64,000 nt of DNA from Maribacter sp. HTCC2170. Lineage in GTDB: Bacteria; Bacteroidota; Bacteroidia; Flavobacteriales; Flavobacteriaceae. Positions 27,589 to 35,205 of this stretch are shown here, one piece after another. The notes beneath the pieces were generated by a model. It was given only the letters and a program-made list of their open reading frames with translations, was not told the origin of the DNA and searched no databases. The DNA lies in the NCBI RefSeq assembly GCF_000153165.2, contig NC_014472.1:1423501-1487500 (forward strand), in the 5' to 3' direction. Made by a program: the position numbers and the translations under genes. The stretch's first letter is position 1, and each line of letters starts with the position of its first letter.

Positions 27589-27981
27589 ATGGAATTTTTT
27601 AGAACAATTGACATTAAAACCACCGAAAATAAAATTCAAGAAACATTTATTTTGGAAAGACTAGAGGAATTCACTGATGAATTTGTTTTACTCGAGCAAA
27701 TCAATGAAATATCGGCCTCAATTGGTGGTATCTGGGGGGAGTTTACTTTGGAGAAAAGCACAATTAATGGTGGTGTGCGCTATGCATTGAAGGAATGTCC
27801 AAATGCCTTAGTATGGACCATTACCACAGGATATCCCCCAGCACCCGATAGCATTATAATCCATTTAACCATGAACAGGCATGAAAAACCCAATGATTTT
27901 ATAGAAGAAACTGAAGAGTTTCTTGATAATCACAGGAAATGCATTCACAATTGTCTAGTAAAAAACAACCCATCTAATTAA
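27589..27981 (+). CDS. Hypothetical cytosolic protein
   Basis: 130 residues, no signal peptide or membrane helix. It is acidic, with an alternating alpha/beta appearance (segments VLLEQINEISASIGGIWG and GVRYALKECPNALVWTITTGYPPAP). Two Cys occur late (HRKCIHNCLVKN). I recognise no family. It lies 21 bp after the exonuclease gene and 22 bp before the sulfatase gene, so it is likely part of the same transcript. Normal codon use and a compact fit support it as a true gene. Confidence 0.75.
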   Translation: MEFFRTIDIKTTENKIQETFILERLEEFTDEFVLLEQINEISASIGGIWGEFTLEKSTINGGVRYALKECPNALVWTITTGYPPAPDSIIIHLTMNRHEKPNDFIEETEEFLDNHRKCIHNCLVKNNPSN

Positions 27982-28003
27982 AGACAAAACTATTAGCTAA
28001 CCA

Positions 28004-29614
28004 ATGAAAAATAACTACAGAAATCTACCATTAATAGGGTCAATATTTTTTATACTTCTCTTAATGTCGTGCAAAGAACAAAAAGAGACTATTGAAACTG
28101 TTAGGCCCAATGTACTTTTTATTCTTGCAGACGATTATGGCAATCATGATTTAAGTAGTACAGGAAGTAATTTTTATGAAACTCCTAACATAGACCGTAT
28201 TGGTAATGAAGGGATGACCTTTACAAATGGCTATGCCACTTGTCAAGTATGTAGCCCCTCAAGAGCAAGTATCATGTCCGGTAAATTCCCGGCGCGCCAC
28301 GGAATTACAGACTGGATTGGTGCCCGCACAGGAACTGAATGGCGAAAAGTAGGAAGACATAACAAGCTCCTCCCACCGAAGTACGTTCATAACTTATCAC
28401 ACGACATTACTACTTTACCGGAAGCGTTAAAGGCAAACGGTTATAAAACCTTTTTTGCAGGAAAATGGCATCTTGGTGGCGAGGGGTCTTGGCCAGAAGA
28501 TCACGGTTTTGACATTAATAAAGGCGGTTGGCACGCTGGGAGCCCTATCGGAGGTTACTTTTCACCCTATGAAAATCCTAATCTAATAAATAAAGAAGAC
28601 GGTCAAAATCTTTCCATGCGTTTGGCTCAAGAGACAGTTCAATTTTTAGAGGAAAATAATCCCAAAACCACAGGTCAGCCTGTTTTTGCCTTTCTCTCTT
28701 TTTATGCCGTTCATGGGCCAATACAGACCACAAAAGAAAAATGGACCAAATACAGGAAAAAGGCCATGGATCTAGGCTTGGCGGATAAAGGGTTTGAAAT
28801 GGGTCATTTTCTTCCTATTCGGAAAGTACAGGACAATCCCGTTTATGCAGGGCTTGTTGAAGCTATGGACGATGCCGTTGGGACGGTATTGAATAAATTA
28901 AAGGCAATGGGGCTAGATGATAACACTATTGTAGTGTTTACCTCTGACAACGGAGGAGTTGCTGCAGGAGATGCCTTTGCCACCTCCAATTTACCGCTTC
29001 GGGCAGGAAAAGGATATCAGTTTGAAGGTGGAATTCGAGAACCCTATTTTATAAAAGTGCCAGGTCTGACCAAAAGTGGTCAGCAATCAGATATTCCAGT
29101 TACCGGAACGGATTTCTATCCCACACTACTTGAATTGACCGGAATGGATTTGAAACCTGAGGAACATCAGGACGGTGTGAGCTTAGTGCCACTACTTAAG
29201 AACAAATCAATTGAAGAAAGATCACTGATATGGCATTATCCCCATTATGGTAATCAAGGAGGAGAGCCCTCATCGATAATCAGAAAAGGAGAATGGAAGC
29301 TTATTCATTATTATGAAGACGGTAGGGAAGAACTATACAATCTTGAAAACGATTTGTCTGAAACTATGGATATTGCTAATGAGAAGCCTAAATTGGTTCA
29401 GCAATTAAGTAAAGACTTATTTAACTATCTAAACGAAGTCGGAGCAAGATTCCCAGAAAGGGATCCAGAACACGACATATCTAAAGAGCAAGCTTACCTA
29501 AAAAATGTGGTTGAAAAAAAATGGCCGCAATTGGAAGAGCAACGCATGGAATTTTTATCCGAAGACTTTGACCCCAAAAATAATTGGTGGGGAAGTCAAT
29601 TAACCAAAGATTAA
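28004..29614 (+). CDS. Sulfatase (family S1) lipoprotein
   Basis: Exported sulfatase of 536 residues, complete. An N-terminal hydrophobic stretch ends in the lipobox LLLMSC, so it is anchored in a membrane. PNVLFILADDYGNHDLSSTG holds the metal-binding Asp residues. The signature CSPSR in ATCQVCSPSRASIMSGKFP carries the Cys to be modified to formylglycine. FFAGKWHLGG and the late motif TSDNGG, with Asp/Asn ligands, follow. No SusC/SusD pair or glycosidase lies next to it, so its target polysaccharide is unknown. It differs from the sulfatase at 1-1580 in lipid anchoring and motif (CSPSR versus CAPTR). Confidence 0.94.
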   Translation: MKNNYRNLPLIGSIFFILLLMSCKEQKETIETVRPNVLFILADDYGNHDLSSTGSNFYETPNIDRIGNEGMTFTNGYATCQVCSPSRASIMSGKFPARHGITDWIGARTGTEWRKVGRHNKLLPPKYVHNLSHDITTLPEALKANGYKTFFAGKWHLGGEGSWPEDHGFDINKGGWHAGSPIGGYFSPYENPNLINKEDGQNLSMRLAQETVQFLEENNPKTTGQPVFAFLSFYAVHGPIQTTKEKWTKYRKKAMDLGLADKGFEMGHFLPIRKVQDNPVYAGLVEAMDDAVGTVLNKLKAMGLDDNTIVVFTSDNGGVAAGDAFATSNLPLRAGKGYQFEGGIREPYFIKVPGLTKSGQQSDIPVTGTDFYPTLLELTGMDLKPEEHQDGVSLVPLLKNKSIEERSLIWHYPHYGNQGGEPSSIIRKGEWKLIHYYEDGREELYNLENDLSETMDIANEKPKLVQQLSKDLFNYLNEVGARFPERDPEHDISKEQAYLKNVVEKKWPQLEEQRMEFLSEDFDPKNNWWGSQLTKD

Positions 29615-29625
29615 ATAATTTTAGG

Positions 29626-30600
29626 TTAACCGTTATATTTCAATTGAATATAGACTGGGAAGTGATCGCTATAGCCACCTATATATTTACGACCAGCATA
29701 GGTGCGAAACGGGGTTCCCTTAAATTTACCTTTCCATTCCGTCAATAGGTTATCATCAAAGATGTTGGCATGAGCGAAACTGTGCGTGCCTTTTTCATAA
29801 TTAAAGAAATTATGGGAGACCATAATTTGGTCAAATAGACTCCAACTTCTTCTGTAATTGGCGCTTCCTCTTTCCGGGGATCCCAATTTTTCCATTGGGT
29901 TATAGAGATTGGAATCCTCAAGCAACAACTGAATACTTTTAGAATCAGGGTTATCATTAAAATCACCCATGATAATATAATTTGGATTTTCAAATTGTTC
30001 CTCAATTTGCGCCATTTTAAATTTAATGGTCTTTGCTGCCTCTACCCTCTTATAACCTGTTTCCTCCTCACCATCACGACGCGAAGGCCAGTGGTTAACA
30101 AAAACATGCACTACTTCACCATTCAACTTTCCGTGTACATATAAAATATCACGGGTTGTGTCCCGTGCTCCATCAGGATTATAGACCATTAATGTAATAG
30201 GTTCTGAAAACAGAACTTCAAAATAGTCTCTATGGTATAGTAGACCAGTGTCGATTCCACGCTCATCGGGAGAATCATAGTGTACATAATCATAGGCTGT
30301 CTTTCGTAAAGGTTCGGCATTTATCAAATCCTGTACGACCATTTCATTTTCTACCTCAGCAATCCCAACCAAAGCCGGTGGTCTATTCGCAGATTCGAGC
30401 CCAATTTCCGATATGGTCTTGGCCAACTTATATACTTTTTTCTTATACCGCTTTGGTGTCCATTTTTTAAATCCTTCTGGCGTGAAATCATCATCCATGG
30501 TTTCTGGATCATCTATTGTATCAAAAAGATTTTCAAGGTTATAGAATGCAATCGTATGAAGATTATGTTTCTTTTTTTTCTTGAAAAGTGAAAATACCAT
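29626..30600 (-). CDS. Endonuclease/exonuclease/phosphatase-family protein
   Basis: A 324-residue member of the EEP superfamily (DNase I-like fold). Motifs: TIAFYNLENLFDTIDDP at the N-terminus with the catalytic Asn/Glu, VGIAEVENEMVV, VNHWPSRRDG, IIMGDFNDNPDS (catalytic Asp/Asn) and YSDHFPVYIQL (terminal Asp-His). No clear signal peptide: the N-terminus is basic (FSLFKKKKKHN). The substrate may be nucleic acid or a phospho-compound. It is divergent from hflX, and both genes have a TAAATTTG -7 box in the 77-bp spacer. Confidence 0.92.
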   Translation of the reverse strand: MVFSLFKKKKKHNLHTIAFYNLENLFDTIDDPETMDDDFTPEGFKKWTPKRYKKKVYKLAKTISEIGLESANRPPALVGIAEVENEMVVQDLINAEPLRKTAYDYVHYDSPDERGIDTGLLYHRDYFEVLFSEPITLMVYNPDGARDTTRDILYVHGKLNGEVVHVFVNHWPSRRDGEEETGYKRVEAAKTIKFKMAQIEEQFENPNYIIMGDFNDNPDSKSIQLLLEDSNLYNPMEKLGSPERGSANYRRSWSLFDQIMVSHNFFNYEKGTHSFAHANIFDDNLLTEWKGKFKGTPFRTYAGRKYIGGYSDHFPVYIQLKYNG

Positions 30601-30620
30601 GCATTTTATTTAAAGGGACA

Positions 30621-30661
30621 CAAATTTACAAAAATAGCTTGGTCAGTATTATGTAAATTTG
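30621..30661. promoter_or_regulatory. Paired divergent -7 boxes between EEP gene and hflX
   Basis: TAAATTTG occurs on the minus strand (30628-30621, 20 bp before the EEP start) and on the plus strand (30654-30661, 16 bp before the hflX ATG). Both match TAnnTTTG, but I see no TTG at ideal spacing for either. Confidence 0.4.
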
Positions 30662-30677
30662 CACTTTAATTCAAAGT

Positions 30678-31889
30678 ATGCTAGAAAAGAAATCCATTGA
30701 ATACGAAAAAGCTGTCCTAATTGGTGTCATCAATAGAGAGCAAAATGAGGAAAAGGTAAATGAATACCTAGATGAGCTGGAATTTCTAACCTATACGGCG
30801 GGAGGTGAAGTCTCCAAACGCTTCGTGCAACGTGTAGAGGTTCCCAATCCCAAAACCTTAATAGGAAGTGGGAAGATGCAAGAGGTAGAACATTATGTCG
30901 AAGAAAATAAAATAGGGTCGGTCATCTTTGATGATGAACTATCCCCCGGTCAACAACGAAATATTGAAAAGCAATTGCGATGCAAAATATTGGATCGCAC
31001 AAGTTTGATTCTCGACATATTCGCCCAACGGGCGCGTACAAGCTATTCACGCACCCAAGTAGAACTTGCACAATATGAATATCTTCTACCAAGATTAACA
31101 GGTCTGTGGACTCACTTGGAGCGTCAAAAAGGGGGTATTGGTATGCGTGGTCCTGGTGAAACCGAAATTGAAACCGATAGACGTATAGTTCGGGACCGTA
31201 TTTCATTGTTAAAGAAAAAGCTTTTAAAGATTGACAAGCAAATGGAGACCCAAAGGGGCAACAGAGGGGCTATGGTACGTGTTGCACTTGTGGGGTATAC
31301 CAATGTTGGAAAATCAACCTTAATGAATGTTATCAGCAAAAGTGATGTATTCGCCGAAAACAAGCTATTTGCAACTTTGGATACAACTGTTAGAAAAGTT
31401 GTGATTGGAAATTTGCCTTTTCTATTGAGTGATACTGTTGGTTTTATCAGGAAGCTCCCTACCCAGTTGGTCGAAAGCTTTAAGAGTACATTGGACGAAG
31501 TACGTGAAGCAGACTTATTACTACATGTGGTGGATATCTCGCACCCCAATTTTGAAGAGCACATAGAATCGGTAAACAATATTTTGGCAGAAATTAAAAG
31601 TGCCGATAAAAAAACCATAATGGTCTTCAACAAGATCGATCAATATAAACATGAAACGATTGATGACGATGACCTTATTACTGAAAGAACTTCTAAGCAT
31701 TTTACAATCGAAGAATGGAAACGTACATGGATGCAAAGGATGGGCGAAAATGCCTTGTTCATTTCTGCGTTGAACAAAGAAAATCTTGATGAATTTAGAA
31801 AAAGGGTCTACAATGTAGTTCGGGACATTCATGTTACCCGTTTCCCTTACAACAACTTTTTGTATCCTGAGCATTTAGATCAATATTAG
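30678..31889 (+). CDS. hflX: GTPase HflX
   Basis: Ribosome-splitting stress GTPase of 403 residues, cytosolic. Its N-terminal HflX domain contains NPKTLIGSGKMQEVE and VIFDDELSPGQQRNIEKQL. The linker GGIGMRGPGETEIETDRRI is highly conserved in the family. The G domain (from ~200) has G1 GYTNVGKSTL, G3 DTVGFIRKLP and G4 FNKID. The C-terminal tail is short. It is divergently transcribed from the EEP gene. Its stop lies about 130 bp before the first of the three tandem sRNA-like units; no terminator is apparent right after it. Confidence 0.96.
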   Translation: MLEKKSIEYEKAVLIGVINREQNEEKVNEYLDELEFLTYTAGGEVSKRFVQRVEVPNPKTLIGSGKMQEVEHYVEENKIGSVIFDDELSPGQQRNIEKQLRCKILDRTSLILDIFAQRARTSYSRTQVELAQYEYLLPRLTGLWTHLERQKGGIGMRGPGETEIETDRRIVRDRISLLKKKLLKIDKQMETQRGNRGAMVRVALVGYTNVGKSTLMNVISKSDVFAENKLFATLDTTVRKVVIGNLPFLLSDTVGFIRKLPTQLVESFKSTLDEVREADLLLHVVDISHPNFEEHIESVNNILAEIKSADKKTIMVFNKIDQYKHETIDDDDLITERTSKHFTIEEWKRTWMQRMGENALFISALNKENLDEFRKRVYNVVRDIHVTRFPYNNFLYPEHLDQY

Positions 31890-31945
31890 AGCCATATTCT
31901 GGATAATCACAGGTAGTTCATCGAGGAAATCATACCGTTAATTTT

Positions 31946-31975
31946 TTCACCACAAATTGACCCTGCTTCACAACA
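31946..31975 (+). promoter_or_regulatory. 9-12-9 direct repeat upstream of sRNA unit 1
   Basis: TTCACCACA (31946-31954) and TTCACAACA (31967-31975), 21 bp apart start to start. This is the geometry of LytTR-type activator sites. They lie ~30-60 bp upstream of the -7-like TATCTTTA. Confidence 0.5.
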
Positions 31976-32017
31976 TTATTTAGGTAAATGTAGAGGTCTC
32001 AACGTATCTTTACATTG

Positions 32018-32175
32018 TAATTAAGTGATAGTGTTGACCCCAAATCATATCATGAACTTAATCTAAATTAAAGTATTTGTTTCCCCAAAACCTATACATA
32101 GCCTAAATAAGCTAAAACCAAATTTTACAGACCTACTTAACTAAAAAAAAGGCCCTTTCAAAAGGGCTTTTTTAT
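32018..32175 (+). ncRNA. Candidate small RNA, tandem unit 1
   Basis: No ORF of note lies in the 904-bp gap after hflX; three tandem units fill it. In this one, a -7-like TATCTTTA at 32005-32012 is followed by a predicted stem (ATTAAGT 32020-32026 with ACTTAAT 32056-32062, and GATA 32027-32030 with TATC 32048-32051). C-rich unpaired stretches TGACCCCAAA and TTCCCCAAAA and a rho-independent terminator at 32149-32175 follow. The 56 nt at 32008-32063 are identical to unit 2. The start site is estimated from the -7 box. No family is recognised. Confidence 0.6.
32149..32175 (+). terminator. Rho-independent terminator of sRNA unit 1
   Basis: GCCCTTTCAAAAGGGC hairpin (32152-32167) followed by a run of T. 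Confidence 0.85.
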
Positions 32176-32253
32176 TTTCACATACTTCGCTTAACTTCAT
32201 TTTTTTTCGGCGTAAAACAAACCGTTCATCGAAGATATCGCACCTTTAATTTT

Positions 32254-32283
32254 TTCACCACATTTTAGCCTTGCTTCACAACA
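32254..32283 (+). promoter_or_regulatory. 9-12-9 direct repeat upstream of sRNA unit 2
   Basis: TTCACCACA (32254-32262) and TTCACAACA (32275-32283), the same sequences and 21-bp period as unit 1; the 12-bp spacer differs between units. The -7-like box is TACCTTTA at 32312-32319. Confidence 0.5.
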
Positions 32284-32324
32284 TTATTTAGGTCATTTTA
32301 TGTGACCAACATACCTTTACATTG

Positions 32325-32481
32325 TAATTAAGTGATAGTGTTGACCCCAAATCATATCATGAACTTAATCAAAAAACAAAGTGTGTGTTTCCCCAAAACA
32401 AACACAAACCTATAAAAAGCTAATACCCAAAATTACAAACCTACTTTACCTAAAGGCCCTTTTGCGAAAGGGCTTTTTTTG
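32325..32481 (+). ncRNA. Candidate small RNA, tandem unit 2
   Basis: Offset 307 bp from unit 1. It repeats the whole layout: upstream direct repeats, -7-like box, a 56-nt identical block (32315-32370) with the same stem, TTCCCCAAAA, then a poorly conserved AT-rich stretch and a terminator whose loop differs (TGCGAA instead of CAAA) while its stem is kept. A reading frame MNLIKKQSVCF exists here but stops after four codons in unit 1, so the unit is not protein coding. Such pairing-preserving variation supports a functional RNA. Confidence 0.6.
32452..32481 (+). terminator. Rho-independent terminator of sRNA unit 2
   Basis: GCCCTTTTGCGAAAGGGC hairpin (32456-32473) followed by seven T. Confidence 0.85.
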
Positions 32482-32536
32482 CACTTAATCCTAAAAAACA
32501 AGCATTTTATCGGATAAATCATACATTTTAACGTAG

Positions 32537-32566
32537 TTCACCACATTTACAAGATGATTCACAACA
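32537..32566 (+). promoter_or_regulatory. 9-12-9 direct repeat upstream of sRNA unit 3
   Basis: TTCACCACA (32537-32545) and TTCACAACA (32558-32566): both 9-mers are identical to those of units 1 and 2 although the surroundings have diverged. Confidence 0.5.
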
Positions 32567-32601
32567 AAAATTTAGTGGAAGAATATAAGCCGTTTACATT
32601 C

Positions 32602-32772
32602 GTCCTGTATTTATGATTTATAACACCCAGATTAAAACATTACTTAACCAAATAAGTATTTGGATTTTTCCAAGTCTAAATGTATTAGACAAGGATTAAT
32701 TTTGACTGATTAACCCAATATTACAAATCCTACTTAACAAAAAAAGCCCTGACGAAAACGTCAGGGCTTTTA
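32602..32772 (+). ncRNA. Candidate small RNA, tandem unit 3 (divergent)
   Basis: Same architecture as units 1 and 2, but the body sequence has diverged: direct repeats at 32537, CGTTTACATT at 32591-32600 in place of the -7/start region, an internal hairpin around AGTCTAAATGTATTAGACA (32673-32690), the shared tail ACAAATCCTACTTAAC and a strong terminator. No ORF. The start is uncertain because the -7 box is weaker here. Confidence 0.45.
32741..32772. terminator. Bidirectional terminator: sRNA unit 3 and DUF3078 gene
   Basis: Perfect 9-bp stem GCCCTGACG / CGTCAGGGC (32746-32767) around AAAA, flanked by A-run on the left and T-run on the right, so it works for both strands. The DUF3078 gene stops at 32794. 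Confidence 0.85.
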
Positions 32773-32793
32773 ATGTATCTAGCAATACTATTT

Positions 32794-33723
32794 TTAGAAT
32801 GCATAATTAAGTCCAAACAGCCAATACGTTTGTAACTCATTATCAACATTGTCAAATGTAGCTCCAGTGTCAGGTGTAGGTCCGTTCAATGCATAATTAA
32901 GTGCTTCTTGTTTATTGTTTCTAAGACCAAATTCAAAACCTAAACCAATACCGTTCCATATGGTATACCCCAATGAGTTAATCCATGTCCAATTTGAAAG
33001 ATTAGATGATTTATAACTGTTGAACATCGAAAGGTTGGTCTTGAAATTAACAGCGCCAATTTTTCTAGTATAATCAGCAACAATTTTAGCACCTAAAGAA
33101 GATTCGAAGATTGCATCCTCATCACTGAATACAAAGTTGTAGTTCAAAGGGTGTATAACAATAACCAAATCAGTAATCGGAGTCCAAGTTCCACCAACAC
33201 CAAGATCCAAATATCCAGGATCATTAAAATTGCTCAGTAAAGTTGTTCTATATTCCCCTAAAGCAGAAATAGCAAATTTTTCACTGATTTTTTGACCGTA
33301 AAGTGATGTGATTGTAAATACATCTGTTGCTTCTTTGAAGCTGTCATCATCCGTGGAATCATCTTTATCATCGAATTTAACCCAGGCAACATTTACGTTA
33401 CCAGAATTTCTCCAGAAAAACTTCTCTTGATTTAGGTTGGCAAAACCGTTTACGGTAATTCCAATATTACCAGCACTTGAATTAGCCTGACCTTTCGAAT
33501 ACCAATTGCTAAAACCAGAAAGGTTAGCCCCAATAGTACCGAAGGCACCTTTTTTCCACCCGGGGAGGGCATCAATTTTTGCTTGAAGGGCATCAACCCT
33601 TCCTTGAATTGCCGCAATAGAATCTTTTTTAGGTCCTTGTAGCGCTTTAAGCTCATCTGCAGTTTGTGCATTGGTAGCTGTCAATGTTAAGATAGCGACC
33701 AAAGTAAATACTAATTTTCTCAT
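32794..33723 (-). CDS. DUF3078 exported protein
   Basis: 309 residues with a signal peptide (LVFTLVAILTLTATNAQ), then a short coiled-coil-like stretch (KKDSIAAIQGRVDALQAKIDALP), then a beta-rich domain of DUF3078 (PF11276). It contains IGANLSGFSNWYSKGQANSS, WRNSGNVNVAWVKFDD and a C-terminal WLFGLNYAF, typical of an outer-membrane beta-barrel end with a terminal Phe. The function is not known; it is probably an outer-membrane protein. It has its own promoter at 33756-33784 and shares the bidirectional terminator at 32741, so it is a single-gene unit downstream of the suf operon. Confidence 0.9.
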   Translation of the reverse strand: MRKLVFTLVAILTLTATNAQTADELKALQGPKKDSIAAIQGRVDALQAKIDALPGWKKGAFGTIGANLSGFSNWYSKGQANSSAGNIGITVNGFANLNQEKFFWRNSGNVNVAWVKFDDKDDSTDDDSFKEATDVFTITSLYGQKISEKFAISALGEYRTTLLSNFNDPGYLDLGVGGTWTPITDLVIVIHPLNYNFVFSDEDAIFESSLGAKIVADYTRKIGAVNFKTNLSMFNSYKSSNLSNWTWINSLGYTIWNGIGLGFEFGLRNNKQEALNYALNGPTPDTGATFDNVDNELQTYWLFGLNYAF

Positions 33724-33755
33724 AATGTTTAGTGTTTAATTAATGTTATGAGGTG

Positions 33756-33784
33756 CAAAAATAAGAATTGTTAACTATAAACAA
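33756..33784 (-). promoter_or_regulatory. Promoter of the DUF3078 gene
   Basis: Minus strand: TTG (33784-33782), an 18-nt spacer, and TATTTTTG (33763-33756). Full match to TTG-N17-23-TAnnTTTG, 32 bp upstream of the ATG. Confidence 0.65.
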
Positions 33785-33800
33785 TTACCGTTATTAACAA

Positions 33801-34307
33801 TTATCGCTTTTTAAAAAGTGGCACCGAAGAGCATGCCTCACCGTACATGACGCTTTTTGCAACAGGAATCAGTTTTGCAGTTATCCACAAATATGCATTG
33901 GGAGGGACAGGTTTATTACTACACCCTTTTATAATAACAGGTTTGTCCTTAAATTCCGAAATATCCAGATTTTCAATGATGGTCTGGTACAAAGATGTTT
34001 CCAATTGCTCCAAATTTCCTTGAACAGTTTTATTGGCAAAGGGTTGCAATTTGGATGCGATTAACATATACGCCCAACCAGGAACAATTGCATCGGAAGA
34101 ACAATCCATGGCCACATATTTGTCTTGATATTGATTCCAATCATGTGCTTTGATACTGGACCTGAAATCTTTTTCCCGAAGTACAAAGCCCTCATGAAGC
34201 CAATCTTTTATATCAAGCAAGACCCTTTCCCCAACTGGATAATAGTCTTCAAGATCAATAGTCATTAATTGACTTTGAGCAACACGATTTATGATTTCCT
34301 CTTCCAC
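33801..34307 (-). CDS. DUF2480 family protein, SUF-linked
   Basis: 168 residues, cytosolic, DUF2480 (PF10652). Conserved stretches include DLEDYYPVGERVLLDIKDWL, WNQYQDKYVAMDCSSDAIVPGWAYML and VIIKGCSNKPVPPNAYLWI, with two Cys that could bind metal. The family is largely confined to Bacteroidota and commonly lies next to suf genes, as here, 73 bp after the SufT-like gene. A role in Fe-S assembly is inferred from context only. Confidence 0.88.
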   Translation of the reverse strand: MEEEIINRVAQSQLMTIDLEDYYPVGERVLLDIKDWLHEGFVLREKDFRSSIKAHDWNQYQDKYVAMDCSSDAIVPGWAYMLIASKLQPFANKTVQGNLEQLETSLYQTIIENLDISEFKDKPVIIKGCSNKPVPPNAYLWITAKLIPVAKSVMYGEACSSVPLFKKR

Positions 34308-34380
34308 GGGTTATTAGATTTCAGGGATCAGGGTATTTAAAATGGATTCTCTCCTAGCGATAGAACGACAACCAAGATGG

Positions 34381-34704
34381 TTAAAGCATCCCCAGTTCCA
34401 ATTTTGCTTCTTCACTCATCAAATCTTGGGTCCAAGGTGGGTCAAAAGTAATTTCGACCATAGCATCTTTGACCGCATCAAGTGACTTTACTTTTTCCTC
34501 AACTTCAACAGGAAGCGTCTCTGCTACAGGGCAGTTAGGTGATGTTAAGGTCATTAAAATCTTGACATCATAATCCTCATTTACAAAAACGTCATAAATC
34601 AATCCCAATTCATATATATCAACAGGGATTTCTGGATCATAAATTGTTTTCATGACCTGTACTATTTTTTCTCCCAATTCCTGGGTATTTATCTTTTCAC
34701 TCAT
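34381..34704 (-). CDS. sufT: SufT-like MIP18 (DUF59) iron-sulfur assembly protein
   Basis: 107 residues with the DUF59/MIP18 fold. It starts around TQELGEKIVQVMKTIYDPEIPVDIYELGLIYDV. The reactive Cys sits in LTSPNCPVAETLP, and the ending VEITFDPPWTQDLMSEEAK is typical. Members mature Fe-S proteins, probably as late carriers or targeting factors. It lies 10 bp downstream of sufE in the suf operon. The symbol sufT is used because of this location; the true SufT family assignment needs a profile search. Confidence 0.9.
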   Translation of the reverse strand: MSEKINTQELGEKIVQVMKTIYDPEIPVDIYELGLIYDVFVNEDYDVKILMTLTSPNCPVAETLPVEVEEKVKSLDAVKDAMVEITFDPPWTQDLMSEEAKLELGML

Positions 34705-34714
34705 TTTTCATCCT

Positions 34715-35137
34715 TTAGTTCAATTGAGTTTGGTATGCAATAGCATACATTTTCAACTGTTTAATCATGCTCACAAGTCCATTTGCCCTTGTCGGAGACA
34801 AATGCTCCTTTAATCCTATTTCATCAATAAAACTTGTATCTGCATTTATAATATCCTGTGGTTTTTGATCACTGAAAACACGAATCAATATTGCTATGAT
34901 TCCCTTGGTAATAATCGCATCGCTATCGGCAGTAAAAATTAATTTATCACCATCCAATTCAGCATGTACCCATACCTTACTTTGACAACCTTTGATAATA
35001 TTATCATCGGTCTTAAACTTCTCATTGATCAAGGGAAGGGATTTGCCCAGGTCTATCATATATTCATAGCGCTGCATCCAATCCTCGAACATCGAGAATT
35101 CATCAACAATTTCTTCTTGTATTTCTTGTATTCCCAT
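34715..35137 (-). CDS. sufE: SufE sulfur acceptor protein
   Basis: Accepts persulfide sulfur from the cysteine desulfurase SufS and passes it to SufBCD. The frame is open from a GTG at 35200, but SufE proteins begin near IQEIQEEIVDEF, so the ATG at 35137 is taken (140 residues). The catalytic Cys is in NIIKGCQSKVWV. LPLINEKFKTDDN and LSPTRANGLVSMIKQLK are typical. It lies 68 bp after sufS. Confidence 0.93.
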   Translation of the reverse strand: MGIQEIQEEIVDEFSMFEDWMQRYEYMIDLGKSLPLINEKFKTDDNIIKGCQSKVWVHAELDGDKLIFTADSDAIITKGIIAILIRVFSDQKPQDIINADTSFIDEIGLKEHLSPTRANGLVSMIKQLKMYAIAYQTQLN

Positions 35138-35205
35138 TACCTGACTTTGTGCAAAAATACGATAAGTATCTGTGGTTTTCAATTCTGCCTTTTCACACAC
35201 AAATA

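Noticed and set aside
32353-32415. Possible small peptide MNLIKKQSVCF in sRNA unit 2
   Set aside because: Unit 1 has the same ATG but a stop after four codons, and unit 3 lacks it; not conserved as coding.
31890-32793. CRISPR array
   Set aside because: Only three repeats of ~280-310 bp, each with a terminator and no short regular spacers; no cas genes nearby.
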